Assembly: GCA_951213105.1 (NCBI GenBank)
Contig: OX578142.1
Location: forward strand, 119,569,354 to 119,633,353
Length of the DNA: 64,000 bases
Direction: 5' to 3'
DNA from: Amaurobius ferox
Lineage: Eukaryota; Arthropoda; Arachnida; Araneae; Amaurobiidae
Both the position numbers and the translations under genes were made by a program. This document shows, piece after piece, positions 1 through 11,564 of the stretch (positions are counted from its first letter, which is position 1; the number at the start of each line of letters is the position of its first letter). The notes under the pieces are model-generated. The model ran no database searches and was not told where the DNA came from. It was given only the letters and a program-made list of their open reading frames with translations.

Positions 1-19
1 CTATACTGTATTTTTTTCG

Positions 20-55
<36 letters not shown>

Positions 56-75
56 TATATATATATATATATATT
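20..75. repeat. (TA)n microsatellite
   Basis: Nearly pure TA dinucleotide run with one TG and one TTA interruption; repeated at 3701-3755 in the second tandem unit. Confidence 0.97.
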
Positions 76-299
76 AGAAAAAATGCTAGTCACAAAATGG
101 AAAAAATATAAAGCTGCATAGTGTAGCATGATACATGTGTGCTGTTATATATGGACTGGCTTTTGCGCTGGTTTTGGACAAGGAATGTCTTACTTATGAG
201 TCTGTTTTAATTTTATTTTTCTTGGCTCCTTTATGCATTCTGCTCTGTTTTCTTTGGGATGTTTCATTGACTTCATCGGACGGAGGGATACTTCAGGAA

Positions 300-381
300 G
301 ACAGAGGTGCCCGCAGTGTTTCCTAGGAATAAAAGCGCTTTAACCGGGAACGGGGGGTCACAACCCCCTGGCCTTTTTACT
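300..381 (+). repeat. GTCACAA hairpin module, plus orientation
   Basis: Contains TTAACCGGGAACG followed by a G-run, TCACAA and a C-run that can pair as a 5-6 bp stem with a 6-7 nt loop, then GGCC. The same module occurs at 3396-3490 (minus), 3981-4062 (plus), 7054-7150 (minus) and 8255-8346 (plus), and in diverged form in both arms of the foldback at 8426-8692. It probably marks an end of a foldback or inverted-repeat transposon family; no protein is associated. Confidence 0.7.
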
Positions 382-477
382 GTCGTTCCTGTAAGTACTC
401 TCATCTTTTTCTCTCCCTTTCTATTGAGACCCCCTTTTATTGTATACCCTTTTTTGTATATCTTGTTTTGTATTTGC

Positions 478-479
<2 letters not shown>

Positions 480-528
<49 letters not shown>
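480..528. repeat. (TA)n microsatellite
   Basis: Pure TA run. It is about 10 bp longer in the duplicate at 4161-4219, which explains the offset change between tandem copies. Confidence 0.97.
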
Positions 529-530
<2 letters not shown>

Positions 531-568
531 ATGAAATTGCAGATATATATATATATCTGCGATTTCAT
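531..568. repeat. 38-bp inverted repeat
   Basis: ATGAAATTGCAGATATAT pairs with its reverse complement around position 549.5 with one mismatch (538 against 561). It forms a cruciform-capable palindrome directly beside a (TA)n tract. Its duplicate is at 4222-4259. Confidence 0.8.
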
Positions 569-1174
569 GTTGTTTAATTTTTTCATTATCTGGCATATTT
601 ATCTATTAAAATATACAAAATGTTCACATTCTAATTCAGAAGTGACGTTATTATTATTTAAAAACCAATTCTTATATTTTCTTAATATGGAAATAGTAAA
701 ATTTAGGCTGTAACTAAACAGTGTTTTATTTCTATATCTTTTAAATGAAATAACAATGAATAACTTTGGAAACAAAAGGCGATTACAATGCAAGAGATTG
801 AAAACAAAACTTTCAAAGACAATGCAAAGTCTATCTTCTATTACATTGTGGGCTTTGATAATAGCGAGAAAAAGAATAGGAACTTTTTCTTTTTCCCGTG
901 AGGGTATTGGGGCTCGGTTTGATAATGAAAGTTACGGTATATGTGTAGCATTTTTAGATAAAAGATCAATTGACTGTAAATTGCAAAGTATACATTGTGC
1001 AAGACTATTATATTGCAACTGAATTCATTGTTATTACCTGATATATTGATAGTGAAATAAAATTGATAAAAATAAACCTTAAATTGGTTTTCCTGGATAT
1101 TTTAGGGACATAGTTTTATATAGAACAGATAACAATGCAATATATAAAATGCATCTAAGTCAGCTATCACTTTT

Positions 1175-1263
1175 CTTATATACATGGTATAATGTAGTAT
1201 ATTATTTTCCTTATATACATAGTATAATGTAGTATATTACTTTCCTTATATACGTACATCGTA
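1175..1263 (+). repeat. 35-bp minisatellite, about 2.5 units
   Basis: Units beginning CTTATATACAT start at 1175, 1210 and 1245, giving a 35-bp period with TATAATGTAGTAT inside each. The array leads into the 5' hairpin of the family-2 element. Its duplicate is at about 4866-4954. Confidence 0.85.
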
Positions 1264-2745
1264 TAATGTATAAGGAAAGTAATGTGACGGGGTCGAAAAT
1301 TCAAATTCAAGTCGTTGACGTTTCAAGCATCCCTGAACACGAATCAAACGTTTTGGAGTTGGTGTGTGTGCGTGGGGGGGGAGACGAAAACTCACGAACG
1401 AATGGAGCGATTCGAATAAAATTTAATACAAACGTTACAATCCGTGAGTACTGAAAGCCTATTGTTTTAAACACATTAGAATGTTCAGAACCCATGTAAA
1501 TTTTCAAGTGAAATTTTGAAAAAATCAAAACTTTTAATAAAGTTACGCAAATAGTCGTTTCTTATGTAATTGCTCATTAGAAAACGATTGACACAAACTT
1601 TAGAAAGCTAGCATGAACCATTCTCGAGATATTGCACATTTTTTAAATAATTTTATCAAAAGATAACATAAAATAAAAATATATTAGCTATCGTGAAATA
1701 TGTTCACTTTTCATATGTAATATCATGCGAAAAGTTTGGGACTTCATTCTTGTGGATCTAGATCGCTCCATTCATGAGGAAAGACAATCTGGTTAATACT
1801 TTTGTATTTGGACGCCAATAGTCATTTATCTTCAATAAGAATAACATATTTCTCCGTCCATAACGCTTGGCGAGATGTTGGTGATGAATTTGGCGGAATG
1901 TTGCCAACTTGGCAACTTTTTTAAATGTTGCCACATTAAGGAAAATGTCTTCAAATTGATAAATTGACGCTAAATCAGTGAACATGATAACTAATTGGCG
2001 AACATTCCCTATCTTGGAAATAATATAAGAATAACCTATTTTTCCTTCCTTAATGTTTAGCAAAATTTTGCTGATGAATTTTTCGGAATATCTCCAACTT
2101 AGTGACTTGTTAAATGTTGCCAAATTAACAAAAATATCACTCAATTGGTAAAAATTCGCCAAATTGATGAAACTGATATTAAATCAATGAAATGATGACT
2201 AATTGATGAAAGTTCAATATCTTGGAAAGATCATAAGAATAAATTATACGAATAACCCATTTGTCTGTCCATCTGTCTATAACGCTTATCGAGAAATTTA
2301 GAGGAATGTTGCCAACTTGGCGACTTTTTAAATGTTGACAAAATTACAAAAATGACGCCATATTGAAAAAAAATGACACCAAATGGGAGATAATGTTTCG
2401 AAAATTCTGATTTCCGTCCATATGACGGGGACATACATTCTAGAATATAAGAAATGCTCTTCTTGGCAAACTTGGTGAATAATCAAGCGACGTATCGCCA
2501 ACTTGGCGATAGATCTACTCAGATTGCCGAAAATAAAGTCAAAATTGCAAAAATTAATGAATTGCTAAATTAATGAAACTGACGCTGAAATAGTTTTATA
2601 TGGTGTCATTCGAAAAATCGGCAAAAGTACAATTCAACTTTAAAAACAGAGTACCATGGATCTTATACATTTTTTGGCCTGTAAAAGGATTAAATTTATT
2701 GCATTATATAAAGAAAGTCAAGTGCTGTCCACATCAGATTTTTTA
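1239..2745 (+). mobile_element. Family-2 mini-me/pearl-like non-autonomous element
   Basis: The 5' end is a 12-bp perfect hairpin (ACTTTCCTTATA at 1239 against TATAAGGAAAGT at 1269). A GT-rich microsatellite (1360-1380) and the phrase 'cacgaacgaatgg...ttcgaataaaattta' follow; this phrase type recurs in the other families here. The core is a run of about 20-bp quasi-repeats of the form AAATTGATAAAAATGTCGCC between roughly 1870 and 2580. The element ends at AAGTCAAGTGCTGTCCACATCAG. There is no coding capacity. The architecture (hairpin, microsatellite, core repeats, fixed 3' end) matches what is known of pearl/mini-me elements; that affiliation is inference. Confidence 0.65.
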
Positions 2746-2996
2746 CCCTCTATTAATGCTTGTAGTCTTCTCTATGGTATTCATAGTAACTTATTATTGT
2801 CATATCTGAAACAAACATTTATTTGGGCGAATTTGGGTTGGATACTATGACCTGATGAAGAGTCTAATCTAAATTAACTTCCAAATTAAGCCTAGTGCTG
2901 TTTTTTTCTTTTTTTAGCAGAGTAGTCGTGGTTTAAGTGCTTTTGTGATTTTATTATTTTAATGTTTTGGTTATGTTATGTTAATGGTATTGTTTA

Positions 2997-3083
2997 TATA
3001 TATTATATATTATATATATCATATATTATACATTATATGTTATATATTATAGGTTATATATATTATATATTATATATATATGT

Positions 3084-3125
<42 letters not shown>

Positions 3126-3135
3126 TATATATATA

Positions 3136-3220
<85 letters not shown>

Positions 3221-3249
3221 TATATATATATTATATATATATATATATA
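2997..3249. repeat. Long (TA)n block
   Basis: About 250 bp of TA dinucleotides with scattered TAT/ATT interruptions. The reading frame over it is low-complexity Tyr-Ile and not a gene. Confidence 0.95.
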
Positions 3250-3395
3250 ATTTTGAAAATGAACTGCAAATGTACATGTATATATCAAATCAAATCAAAT
3301 CTAATCACTTAACGTAATGGCGCGATGCTGCTCAGTCACGGAAAGTAAATATATGCATTCAAAAGAAAGAGGGAAATAAGCCAACTGGATAGTAT

Positions 3396-3490
3396 AAAAG
3401 GCCGAGGGGGATTGTGACCCCTCGTTCCCTTTTTAAGCGTGCTTTTACGCCTTGGCAACACTCCCGGAACCATTACTATGTAACGGGCTA
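3396..3490 (-). repeat. GTCACAA hairpin module, minus orientation
   Basis: Reverse-strand copy of the module at 300-381, reading GGGAACGAGGGGTCACAATC on the minus strand. It lies near the right end of tandem copy 1, so the modules at the two ends of the unit face each other. Confidence 0.7.
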
Positions 3491-3700
3491 TCCTCCGAAA
3501 TTGTGTCAAGTATAATACACAGAGGGCAATGGGAAATGCCAATAAGAGACAATTAGAAGAGAATGAAAAATAAGTAATGACAATACAGAGGTGGTGTGCT
3601 TACTAGATATAGCGTAAGATACATGTTCCATCACTAGGGGCGCTGTCATCGATGTTATTGGTCAAATCATTTTCACTTTACCTATACTGTATTTTTTTCG

Positions 3701-3736
<36 letters not shown>

Positions 3737-3755
3737 TATATATATATATATATAT
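3701..3755. repeat. (TA)n microsatellite
   Basis: Duplicate of the tract at 20-75. Confidence 0.97.
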
Positions 3756-3980
3756 TAGAAAAAATGCTAGTCACAAAATGGAAAAAATATAAAGCTGCAT
3801 AGTGTAGCATGATACATGTGTGCTGTTATATATGGACTGGCTTTTGCGCTGGTTTTGGACAAGGAATGTCTTACTTATGAGTCTGTTTTAATTTTATTTT
3901 TCTTGGCTCCTTTATGCATTCTGCTCTGTTTTCTTTGGGATGTTTCATTGACTTCATCGGACGGAGGGATACTTCAGGAA

Positions 3981-4062
3981 GACAGAGGTGCCCGCAGTGT
4001 TTCCTAGGAATAAAAGCGCTTTAACCGGGAACGGGGGGTCACAACCCCCTGGCCTTTTTACT
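3981..4062 (+). repeat. GTCACAA hairpin module, plus orientation
   Basis: Tandem-unit duplicate of 300-381, identical in the G-run/TCACAA/C-run hairpin. Confidence 0.7.
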
Positions 4063-4158
4063 GTCGTTCCTGTAAGTACTCTCATCTTTTTCTCTCCCTT
4101 TCTATTGAGACCCCCTTTTATTGTATACCCTTTTTTGTATATCTTGTTTTGTATTTGC

Positions 4159-4160
<2 letters not shown>

Positions 4161-4219
<59 letters not shown>
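4161..4219. repeat. (TA)n microsatellite
   Basis: Longer duplicate of the tract at 480-528; followed by the duplicated 38-bp inverted repeat (4222-4259). Confidence 0.97.
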
Positions 4220-4221
<2 letters not shown>

Positions 4222-4929
4222 ATGAAATTGCAGATATATATATATATCTGCGATTTCATGTTGTTTAATTTTTTCATTATCTGGCATATTTATCTATTAA
4301 AATATACAAAATGTTCACATTCTAATTCAGAAGTGACGTTATTATTATTTAAAAACCAATTCTTATATTTTCTTAATATGGAAATAGTAAAATTTAGGCT
4401 GTAACTAAACAGTGTTTTATTTCTATATCTTTTAAATGAAATAACAATGAATAACTTTGGAAACAAAAGGCGATTACAATGCAAGAGATTGAAAACAAAA
4501 CTTTCAAAGACAATGCAAAGTCTATCTTCTATTACATTGTGGGCTTTGATAATAGCGAGAAAAAGAATAGGAACTTTTTCTTTTTCCCGTGAGGGTATTG
4601 GGGCTCGGTTTGATAATGAAAGTTACGGTATATGTGTAGCATTTTTAGATAAAAGATCAATTGACTGTAAATTGCAAAGTATACATTGTGCAAGACTATT
4701 ATATTGCAACTGAATTCATTGTTATTACCTGATATATTGATAGTGAAATAAAATTGATAAAAATAAACCTTAAATTGGTTTTCCTGGATATTTTAGGGAC
4801 ATAGTTTTATATAGAACAGATAACAATGCAATATATAAAATGCATCTAAGTCAGCTATCACTTTTCTTATATACATGGTATAATGTAGTATATTATTTTC
4901 CTTATATACATAGTATAATGTAGTATATT

Positions 4930-6436
4930 ACTTTCCTTATATACGTACATCGTATAATGTATAAGGAAAGTAATGTGATGGGGTCGAAAATTCAAATTCA
5001 AGTCGTTGACGTTTCAAGCATCCCTGAACACGAATCAAACGTTTTGGAGTTGGTGTGTGTGCGTGGGGGGGGAGACGAAAACTCACGAACGAATGGAGCG
5101 ATTCGAATAAAATTTAATACAAACGTTACAATCCGTGAGTACTGAAAGCCTATTGTTTTAAACACATTAGAATGTTCAGAACCCATGTAAATTTTCAAGT
5201 GAAATTTTGAAAAAATCAAAACTTTTAATAAAGTTACGCAAATAGTCGTTTCTTATGTAATTGTTCATTAGAAAACGATTGACACAAACTTTAGAAAGCT
5301 AGCATGAACCATTCTCGAGATATTGCACATTTTTAAAATAATTTTATCAAAAGATAACATAAAATAAAAATATATTAGCTATCGTGAAATATGTTCACTT
5401 TTCATATGTAATATCATGCGAAAAGTTTGGGACTTCATTCTTGTGGATCTAGATCGCTCCATTCATGAGGAAAGACAATCTGGTTAATACTTTTGTATTT
5501 GGACGCCAATAGTCATTTATCTTCAATAAGAATAACATATTTCTCCGTCCATAACGCTTGGCGAGATGTTGGTGATGAATTTGGCGGAATGTTGCCAACT
5601 TGGCAACTTTTTTAAATGTTGCCACATTAAGGAAAATGTCTTCAAATTGATAAATTGACGCTAAATCAGTGAACATGATAACTAATTGGCGAACATTCCC
5701 TATCTTGGAAATAATATAAGAATAACCTATTTTTCCTTCCTTAATGTTTAGCAAAATTTTGCTGATGAATTTTTCGGAATATCTCCAACTTAGTGACTTG
5801 TTAAATGTTGCCAAATTAACAAAAATATCACTCAATTGGTAAAAATTCGCCAAATTGATGAAACTGATATTAAATCAATGAAATGATGACTAATTGATGA
5901 AAGTTCAATATCTTGGAAAGATCATAAGAATAAATTATACGAATAACCCATTTGTCTGTCCATCTGTCTATAACGCTTATCGAGAAATTTAGAGGAATGT
6001 TGCCAACTTGGCGACTTTTTAAATGTTGACAAAATTACAAAAATGACGCCATATTGAAAAAAAATGACACCAAATAGGAAATAATGTTTCGAAAATTCTG
6101 ATTTCCGTCCATATGACGGGGGCATACATTCTAGAATATAAGAAATGCTCTTCTTGGCAAACTTGGTGAATAATCAAGCGACGTATCGCCAACTTGGCGA
6201 TAGATCTACTCAGATTGACGATAATAAAATCAAAATTGCAAAAATTAATGAATTGCTAAATTAATGAAACTGACGCTGAAATAGTTTTATATGGTTTCAT
6301 TCGAAAAATCGGCAAATGTACAATTCAACTTTAAAAACAGAGTACCATGGATCTTATACATTTTTTGGCCTGTAAAAGGATTAAATGTATTGCATTATAT
6401 AAAGAAAGTCAAGTGCTGCCCACATCAGATTTTTTA
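4930..6436 (+). mobile_element. Family-2 element, tandem-unit copy 2
   Basis: Duplicate of 1239-2745 with the same 5' hairpin and core quasi-repeats. It ends with the canonical GTGCTGCCCACATCAG, where copy 1 has GTGCTGTCCACATCAG. It was duplicated with the unit and is not an independent insertion. Confidence 0.65.
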
Positions 6437-6706
6437 CCCTCTATTAATGCTTGTAGTCTTCTCTATGGTATTCATAGTAACTTATTATTGTCATATCTGA
6501 AACAAACATTTATTTGGGCGAATTTGGGTTGGATACTATGACCTGATGAAGAGTCTAATATAAATTAACTTCCAAACTAAGCCTAGTGCTGTTTTTTTCT
6601 TTTTTCGGCCTAGTAGTCGTGGTTTAAGTGCTTTGGTGATTTTATTATTTTAATGTTTTGGTTAATGTTATTTTAATGGTATTGGTTATTATTAGTTATG
6701 CATTTA

Positions 6707-6912
<206 letters not shown>

Positions 6913-7006
6913 GAAAATGAACTGCAAATGTACATGTATATATCAAATCAAATGAAATCTAATCACTTAACGTAATGGCGCGATGCTGCTCAGTCACGGA
7001 AAGTAA

Positions 7007-7565
7007 ATATATGAATTCAAATGAAAGAGGGAAATAAGCCAACTGGATAGTATAAAAGGCCGAGGGGGATTGTGACCCCTCGTTCCCGATTTAAGCGTGA
7101 TTTTACGCCTTGGCAACACTCCCGAAACCATTACTATGCAACGGGCTATCCTCCGAATTTGTGTACAATACACAGAGGGCAATGGGAAATGCCAATAAGA
7201 AACAATTGGAAGAGAATGAAAAAATAGTAATGACAATACAGAGGTGGTGTGCTTACTAGATATAGCGTAAGATACATGTACACCAGGGTGCGCTGTCGGC
7301 GAGTTCCAGAGAGTTAATCCTCACAGTTAATTTCTAAAGATAAAATCAGTTTACAAAATGTATACATTTAATATCTTTAAAATAAGCGTTATCTACGTCA
7401 TTGAAGACATTATTGTAATAGTATTTTAAGAATTGTTCTGGATAATTTTTCTTGATTGCTTCTTGCATTATTTTTCTGTTATTAATAATACAATCCTCTT
7501 TGAAAGTATTAATCCGTTGATTTCTATTCAAATGATTGATTATAACATTCCGAAATATATATATA
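7007..7565 (-). repeat. Left arm of a ~1.4-kb imperfect palindrome
   Basis: Reads as the reverse complement of 7834-8392, starting ATATATGAATTCAAATGAAAG and ending CATTCCGAAATATATAT. The outer half is the right end of the tandem unit, including the GTCACAA module at 7054-7150. The inner half holds an open stretch of about 67 codons on the minus strand (7346-7552) ending in the peptide NAYFKDIKCIHFVN. The right arm has the same stretch on the plus strand. I recognise no protein family. Confidence 0.88.
7054..7150 (-). repeat. GTCACAA hairpin module, minus orientation
   Basis: Counterpart of 3396-3490 in tandem unit 2 and mirrored by 8255-8346 across the palindrome. Confidence 0.7.
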
Positions 7566-7578
7566 TATATATATATAT

Positions 7579-7667
7579 ACAAGATTCATATGAAAAAGAG
7601 GGGAAATGACCAAATGCAAGGCATAAAATGGTAGAGGGGGATGGCGAATTTTTCATATGAATCTTGT
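7579..7667. repeat. Small foldback inside the palindrome loop
   Basis: Perfect 19-bp arms, ACAAGATTCATATGAAAAA at 7579-7597 and its reverse complement at 7649-7667, enclose 51 bp that include GGGGGATGGCGAA, which resembles the end of the GTCACAA modules. It is flanked by (TA)n on the left (7556-7579). Probably a very short inverted-repeat element that inserted into a TA tract. Confidence 0.7.
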
Positions 7668-7759
7668 ATGTTACTTTAGGAGAATGTGCTGCATTGTGCC
7701 AACTTCTGGAAAAAAATTGGATAACTGTGAAATAATTTTATTTTAATATGTTTACTATG

Positions 7760-7761
<2 letters not shown>

Positions 7762-7799
<38 letters not shown>
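7762..7799. repeat. (TA)n microsatellite
   Basis: Pure TA run in the palindrome loop, next to the right arm. Confidence 0.95.
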
Positions 7800-7803
<4 letters not shown>

Positions 7804-7833
7804 TATAGAATGGAATTCCAACCTGAGTAAAAA

Positions 7834-8382
7834 TATATTTCGGAATGTTATAATCAATCATTTGAAGAGAAATCAACGGATTAATACTTTCAAAGTGGAT
7901 TGTATCATTAATAACAGAGAAATAATGCAAGAAACAATCAAGAAAAATTATCCAGAACAATTCTTAAAATACTATTACAATAATATCTTCACTGACGTAG
8001 ATAACGCTTATTTTAAAGATATTGAATGTACACATTTTGGAAACTGATTTCATCTTTAGAAATTAACTGTGGAGATTAACTCTCTGGAACTCGCCGACAG
8101 CGCACCCTGGTGTACATGTATCTTAAGCTATATCTAGTAAGCACTCCACCTCTGTAATGTCATTACTGTTTTTTCGTTCTCTTCCAATTGCCTCTTATTG
8201 GCATTTCCAATTGCCCTCTGTGTATTGTACTTGACACAATTTCAGAGGATAGGTCGTTGCATAGTAATGGTACCGGGAGTGTTTCCTAAGCGTAAAAGCA
8301 CGCTTAAACCGGGAACGAGGGGTCACAATCCCCCTAGGCCTTTTATACTATCCAGTTGGCTTATTTCCCTCTTTCATTTGAA

Positions 8383-8392
<10 letters not shown>
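7834..8392 (+). repeat. Right arm of the ~1.4-kb palindrome
   Basis: Inverted copy of 7007-7565. The plus-strand open stretch ending at 8047 matches the minus-strand one in the left arm at about nine in ten residues (NNREIMQE against NNRKIMQE). The module at 8255-8346 is the mirror of 7054-7150. The arms have diverged by scattered substitutions and a few short indels, so this is an old event or two independently inserted elements facing each other. Confidence 0.88.
8255..8346 (+). repeat. GTCACAA hairpin module, plus orientation
   Basis: Part of the right palindrome arm; shows GGGAACGAGGGGTCACAATC followed by CCCC and AGGCC. Confidence 0.7.

Positions 8393-8427
<35 letters not shown>
8386..8427. 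repeat. (TA)n microsatellite
   Basis: TA run between the palindrome and the foldback element at 8426. Confidence 0.95.
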
Positions 8428-8429
<2 letters not shown>

Positions 8430-8692
8430 CATAAAGATAAGAAAGAACGACTATGTATCAAAAATTCGCCGGGGGGATTGTGACCCCCACTTCCCGGTTA
8501 AGCCAGCTTAACGTCATGACAACACTCCCGGAAGTGGATACACTGTCGAAAACCAAGTACACAAAATTTAAAAATCCATATGGATTTTTTTAATTTTGTC
8601 ATGACGTTAAACTGATTTAACCGGGAAGTGGGGGTCACAATTCCCTCGGCGAATTTTTGATACATTGTGGTTCTTTCTTCTCTTTATGTTAT
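8426..8692. mobile_element. Foldback/MITE-like element with 95-bp terminal inverted repeats
   Basis: The left arm 8426-8520 (ATAACATAAAGATAAGAAAG ... AACGTCATGAC) is the inverse of the right arm 8598-8692 (GTCATGACGTTAA ... CTTTATGTTAT) with few mismatches. Each arm carries a diverged GTCACAA hairpin module. The 77-bp centre ends in a second palindrome around AAATCCATATGGATTT. It sits in TA-rich DNA and has no reading frame. Confidence 0.8.
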
Positions 8693-8754
8693 ATATAAAT
8701 GTACTTGGAAGGGCTGCATCGCTCCTTAGGGTATATTTTCTATAAGCTGTTTAA

Positions 8755-8853
8755 GGATTATTTTTTGCAATTAAACTCAATTTAATGAATTGCAAAAGAA
8801 AGAGAGAGAATACGAATTTGAGCCAAAGTCATGTTCTGCTTACATCATTTTTT
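8755..8853 (+). repeat. Family-3 element, 3' fragment
   Basis: GCAATTAAACTCAATTTAATG followed by an AGAGA-rich stretch and AAGTCATGTTCTGCTTACATC. It matches the last ~100 bp of the family-3 elements at 25580-27673 but no more, so it is a 5'-truncated remnant. 8860-9390 shows nothing else I can assign. Confidence 0.6.
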
Positions 8854-9389
8854 TAAAATTGGAACCATGGCTTTGCGACCAATCGTTTCTGAAATATCTA
8901 GCCGTGCAATCTTTTGAAACACTCTGTATAATATTATATGTACTTAATTATTCGCATAAAATAAGTAAAATTAAAAGCAAACAAATGTGGGCTTCTCGGA
9001 ATTGTGAAAATACTATTACTACTAAAAATTGGAATGTAAAAACAGCACTAAATGTACTTGGTACTTTGTAAGTCAATACTCTAGGATTACGAGTAGTTGG
9101 AAATCAAAGCCTGACGCAGATGTTTCTTGAGAAGCAGTAAAGTAAATTCGGAAGAACTCGACTTTTTCTTACTTAAATCCCTCAAACTGAATGAAATAAA
9201 TAGTGAGTAACAATGAGAAAAATAAAAATATAGTGACATATTTCAGGTATAAAAGTCCCAAAAAAATGAAGTGCTGGGTTTGGTACAGATTTTATTTAAA
9301 ATTTTCACTTGCCCAATCTATATCTATGGTAAGTTTTCATAGCCGCGGTTTTATTTTAGAGGATATTTATGAACACGTTGAATACTTTT

Positions 9390-11038
9390 TGATATATGTC
9401 CGTCTGTGTGTGTATGTGTATGAATGTGTAAATGGTGAGTAACAATGGTACACAAATTTTGTACACAAATTACAATTTGTGAATACTGGAAGCGTATTCT
9501 TTTTAAACGCAATCGAATGTTCCGAACAGCCACAAACTCTAGAATAAAATTTTGAAAAATTCATCAAAAAATCAAAACTTTCAATAAAGTTACGAAAACA
9601 ATCATTTCTTATTTGATTTTTCATTAGAAAACGATTGGCATAACTTTTAGAATGCTATCGAGAACCGTTCTCGAGATAGTGCACATTTTTAAAATAAATT
9701 TATCAATAAATCCCATAAAATTAATAAAAAGTATTAACTATTGTGAAACATATTCACTTTTCAATTGTAAAATTATGCGATGAATTTATTATCATCATTC
9801 TCGTGGATCTAGCTCATTCCATTCACGAGAGAAGCCACTTTGCATAGTAGTTTATATTTGGACGCCATTAGTCATTTATCTACTATAACTTATATCTCCG
9901 TCCATAAAGCTTGACAAAATTTTGGCGACGCATTTGGTGAAATATTGCCAATTTAGCTACTTTTCTAAAAGTTGCAAAATTGACAAAATTGTCGCCAAAA
10001 TGATAACAATGTCTTCAAATTCATAAAAATTTCGCTAAGTTGATAAAAATGCGCCAAATTGATAAAAATGTCGTTAAATTAACAAAAATGACGCTAAATC
10101 AATCAAAATGACGACAAATTAGTAAAAATTCAATATCTTAGAAAGAATATAAAAATCTACTATAGGAATAATCTATATTTCCGTTCGTAACTCTTTGCAA
10201 AGTTTTTGAGTAATATCGCGAACTTGGCGACTTTTTAAAGGTTGACAAATTGATGAAAATGTTGCCTGATAAAAATAATGCTTAATCAATTAAAACGACG
10301 TTTTATTGATGAAAATTTAATATCTTGGATAGAACATAAGATTAGACTATGAGAATAACCCCCATAATATTTGATAACCCCATAATATTCCATAACATTT
10401 GATGAAAAATTTGGCGAGACGTCGCCAACTTGGCAACTTTACAACTTTAAAATGCCGCCACATTAACGAAAAATCGCCAAACTGATAAAAATGTCCCCAA
10501 ACTGAGAAAAATATCGCCAAATTAATAAAAATGACGTTAAATGGGAGGTAATGTTTTGCAAATTTCTAATTCCATCATATGACGGGCATACCATCTTTGT
10601 ATATAATAAATGTTCTTCTCTCCGTTTGCTTGTAACACATAACGATACATTTGGCGAACTTTGTAAATAATCTTGCGAAATATCGCCAACTTGGCAATAT
10701 TTCACCCCAGATTTACGAAAATATCATCAAAATTGCAAACATTGTGCCAAGTGAATGAAAATGATGCCTAATTGATGAATTTATTATTCAAACATTTTGA
10801 TATATGGACTACATTGCTTATTGAGGATGCTATCAATATTGATAATTGTTAATTTAGAATTGAGTGAAATATAAGTTAATTGGGTACGAAATAATTTTAC
10901 ATGTTGTCATCCGGAAAATCGTCAAATGTGCAATTCAACTTTGTGCCATGGATCTTATACATCAGTTTTTCACTATGAAAGAAGTAAATTCATTGCATTA
11001 GATAAGGAAAGCCATGTGCTGCCCATATCAGATTTTTA
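9390..11038 (+). mobile_element. Family-2 element, diverged copy
   Basis: Begins with a GTCTGTGTGTGTATGTG tract (9397-9420) and continues through the family-2 body (AACGCAATCGAATGTTC, GAAAACGATTGGCATAA, ATTCTCGTGGATC). It carries a long core of TCGCCAAATTGATAAAAATG-type quasi-repeats between about 9900 and 10760. It ends with GCCATGTGCTGCCCATATC. The usual 5' hairpin is not visible, so the left end is uncertain. Frames within are broken and no coding is claimed. Confidence 0.6.
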
Positions 11039-11278
11039 ATAATACATTACTCGCAAAGTGATTGTTTATTTAATATAACAGAATTTCCTGATTTTTTATG
11101 ATTTCTCGAAAATCCATTCGGAAATTTGGGGGTATTTTTATTTTAGTCTCTTTGCCAGTCGCATATATGGCATATTGCAAACAAAAATAATTATTTATAT
11201 GGGATCTCTCTCCGGTTTCATGGTGAAATTATCAGAATCTATAAATTATTACAAAATATAAAACTGCTACTTGTGAAA

Positions 11279-11564
11279 ATAACACAATTAGCACTCTTTT
11301 AAAGAAAGCAGACATATGCAAATTACGTGCCAACAGTTGTTTCAAGGGAGTTTCAATCCATCTTCATTAGGTCAAAACAGTGGCTTTACTTAACAAACGC
11401 CAAGTAAGAACTGTCAAGGCAAGATAGCAAGCCAGTTCTTGCTTCGCTTTTGTTAAGTAAAGACACTGTTTTGACCTGATGAAGAGGACTCAAAACACGC
11501 TGGAAGCAATCGTCACTAAATTTGCATATGTCTGCATTCTTTAAAGAAGTAATAATTGTGTTAT
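11279..11564. mobile_element. Foldback element with ~130-bp arms
   Basis: The left arm 11279-11411 (ATAACACAATTAGCA ... AAGAACTG) is the inverse of the right arm 11433-11564 (CAGTTCTTGC ... AATTGTGTTAT), with a ~20-bp loop. The right arm contains GACCTGATGAAGAGGACTC. A similar CCTGATGAAGAGTC stands at 2851 and 6542. That phrase resembles the region just after the coding end of many Penelope-like and LINE elements, but no protein is present here. 11565-12309 carries no assigned feature apart from a G-run near 12015. Confidence 0.75.

Larger units (their letters stand above)
1..3681. repeat. Tandem unit, copy 1 (left edge cut by window)
   Basis: This stretch is repeated almost base for base from 3682 onward, at an offset of 3681, rising to 3691 after a longer (TA)n tract in copy 2. 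It contains, in order, a (TA)n tract, a plus-strand hairpin module (300-381), another (TA)n tract, a 38-bp inverted repeat, a 35-bp minisatellite, a family-2 element, a 250-bp (TA)n block and a minus-strand copy of the hairpin module. Reading frames inside are short, duplicated with the DNA and show no recognisable domain, so I call no gene. The duplicates differ by few substitutions outside (TA)n tracts, so the duplication is recent. Confidence 0.93.

Noticed and set aside
1758..2162. 134-codon minus-strand frame, present twice (also 5449-5853)
   Set aside because: It lies over the quasi-repeats of a family-2 element; equivalent frames are broken in the copies at 9390 and 37301.
2962..3312. 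116-codon plus-strand reading frame rich in Tyr and Ile
   Set aside because: It is the translation of a (TA)n tract; low-complexity frames over such tracts stay open by composition.
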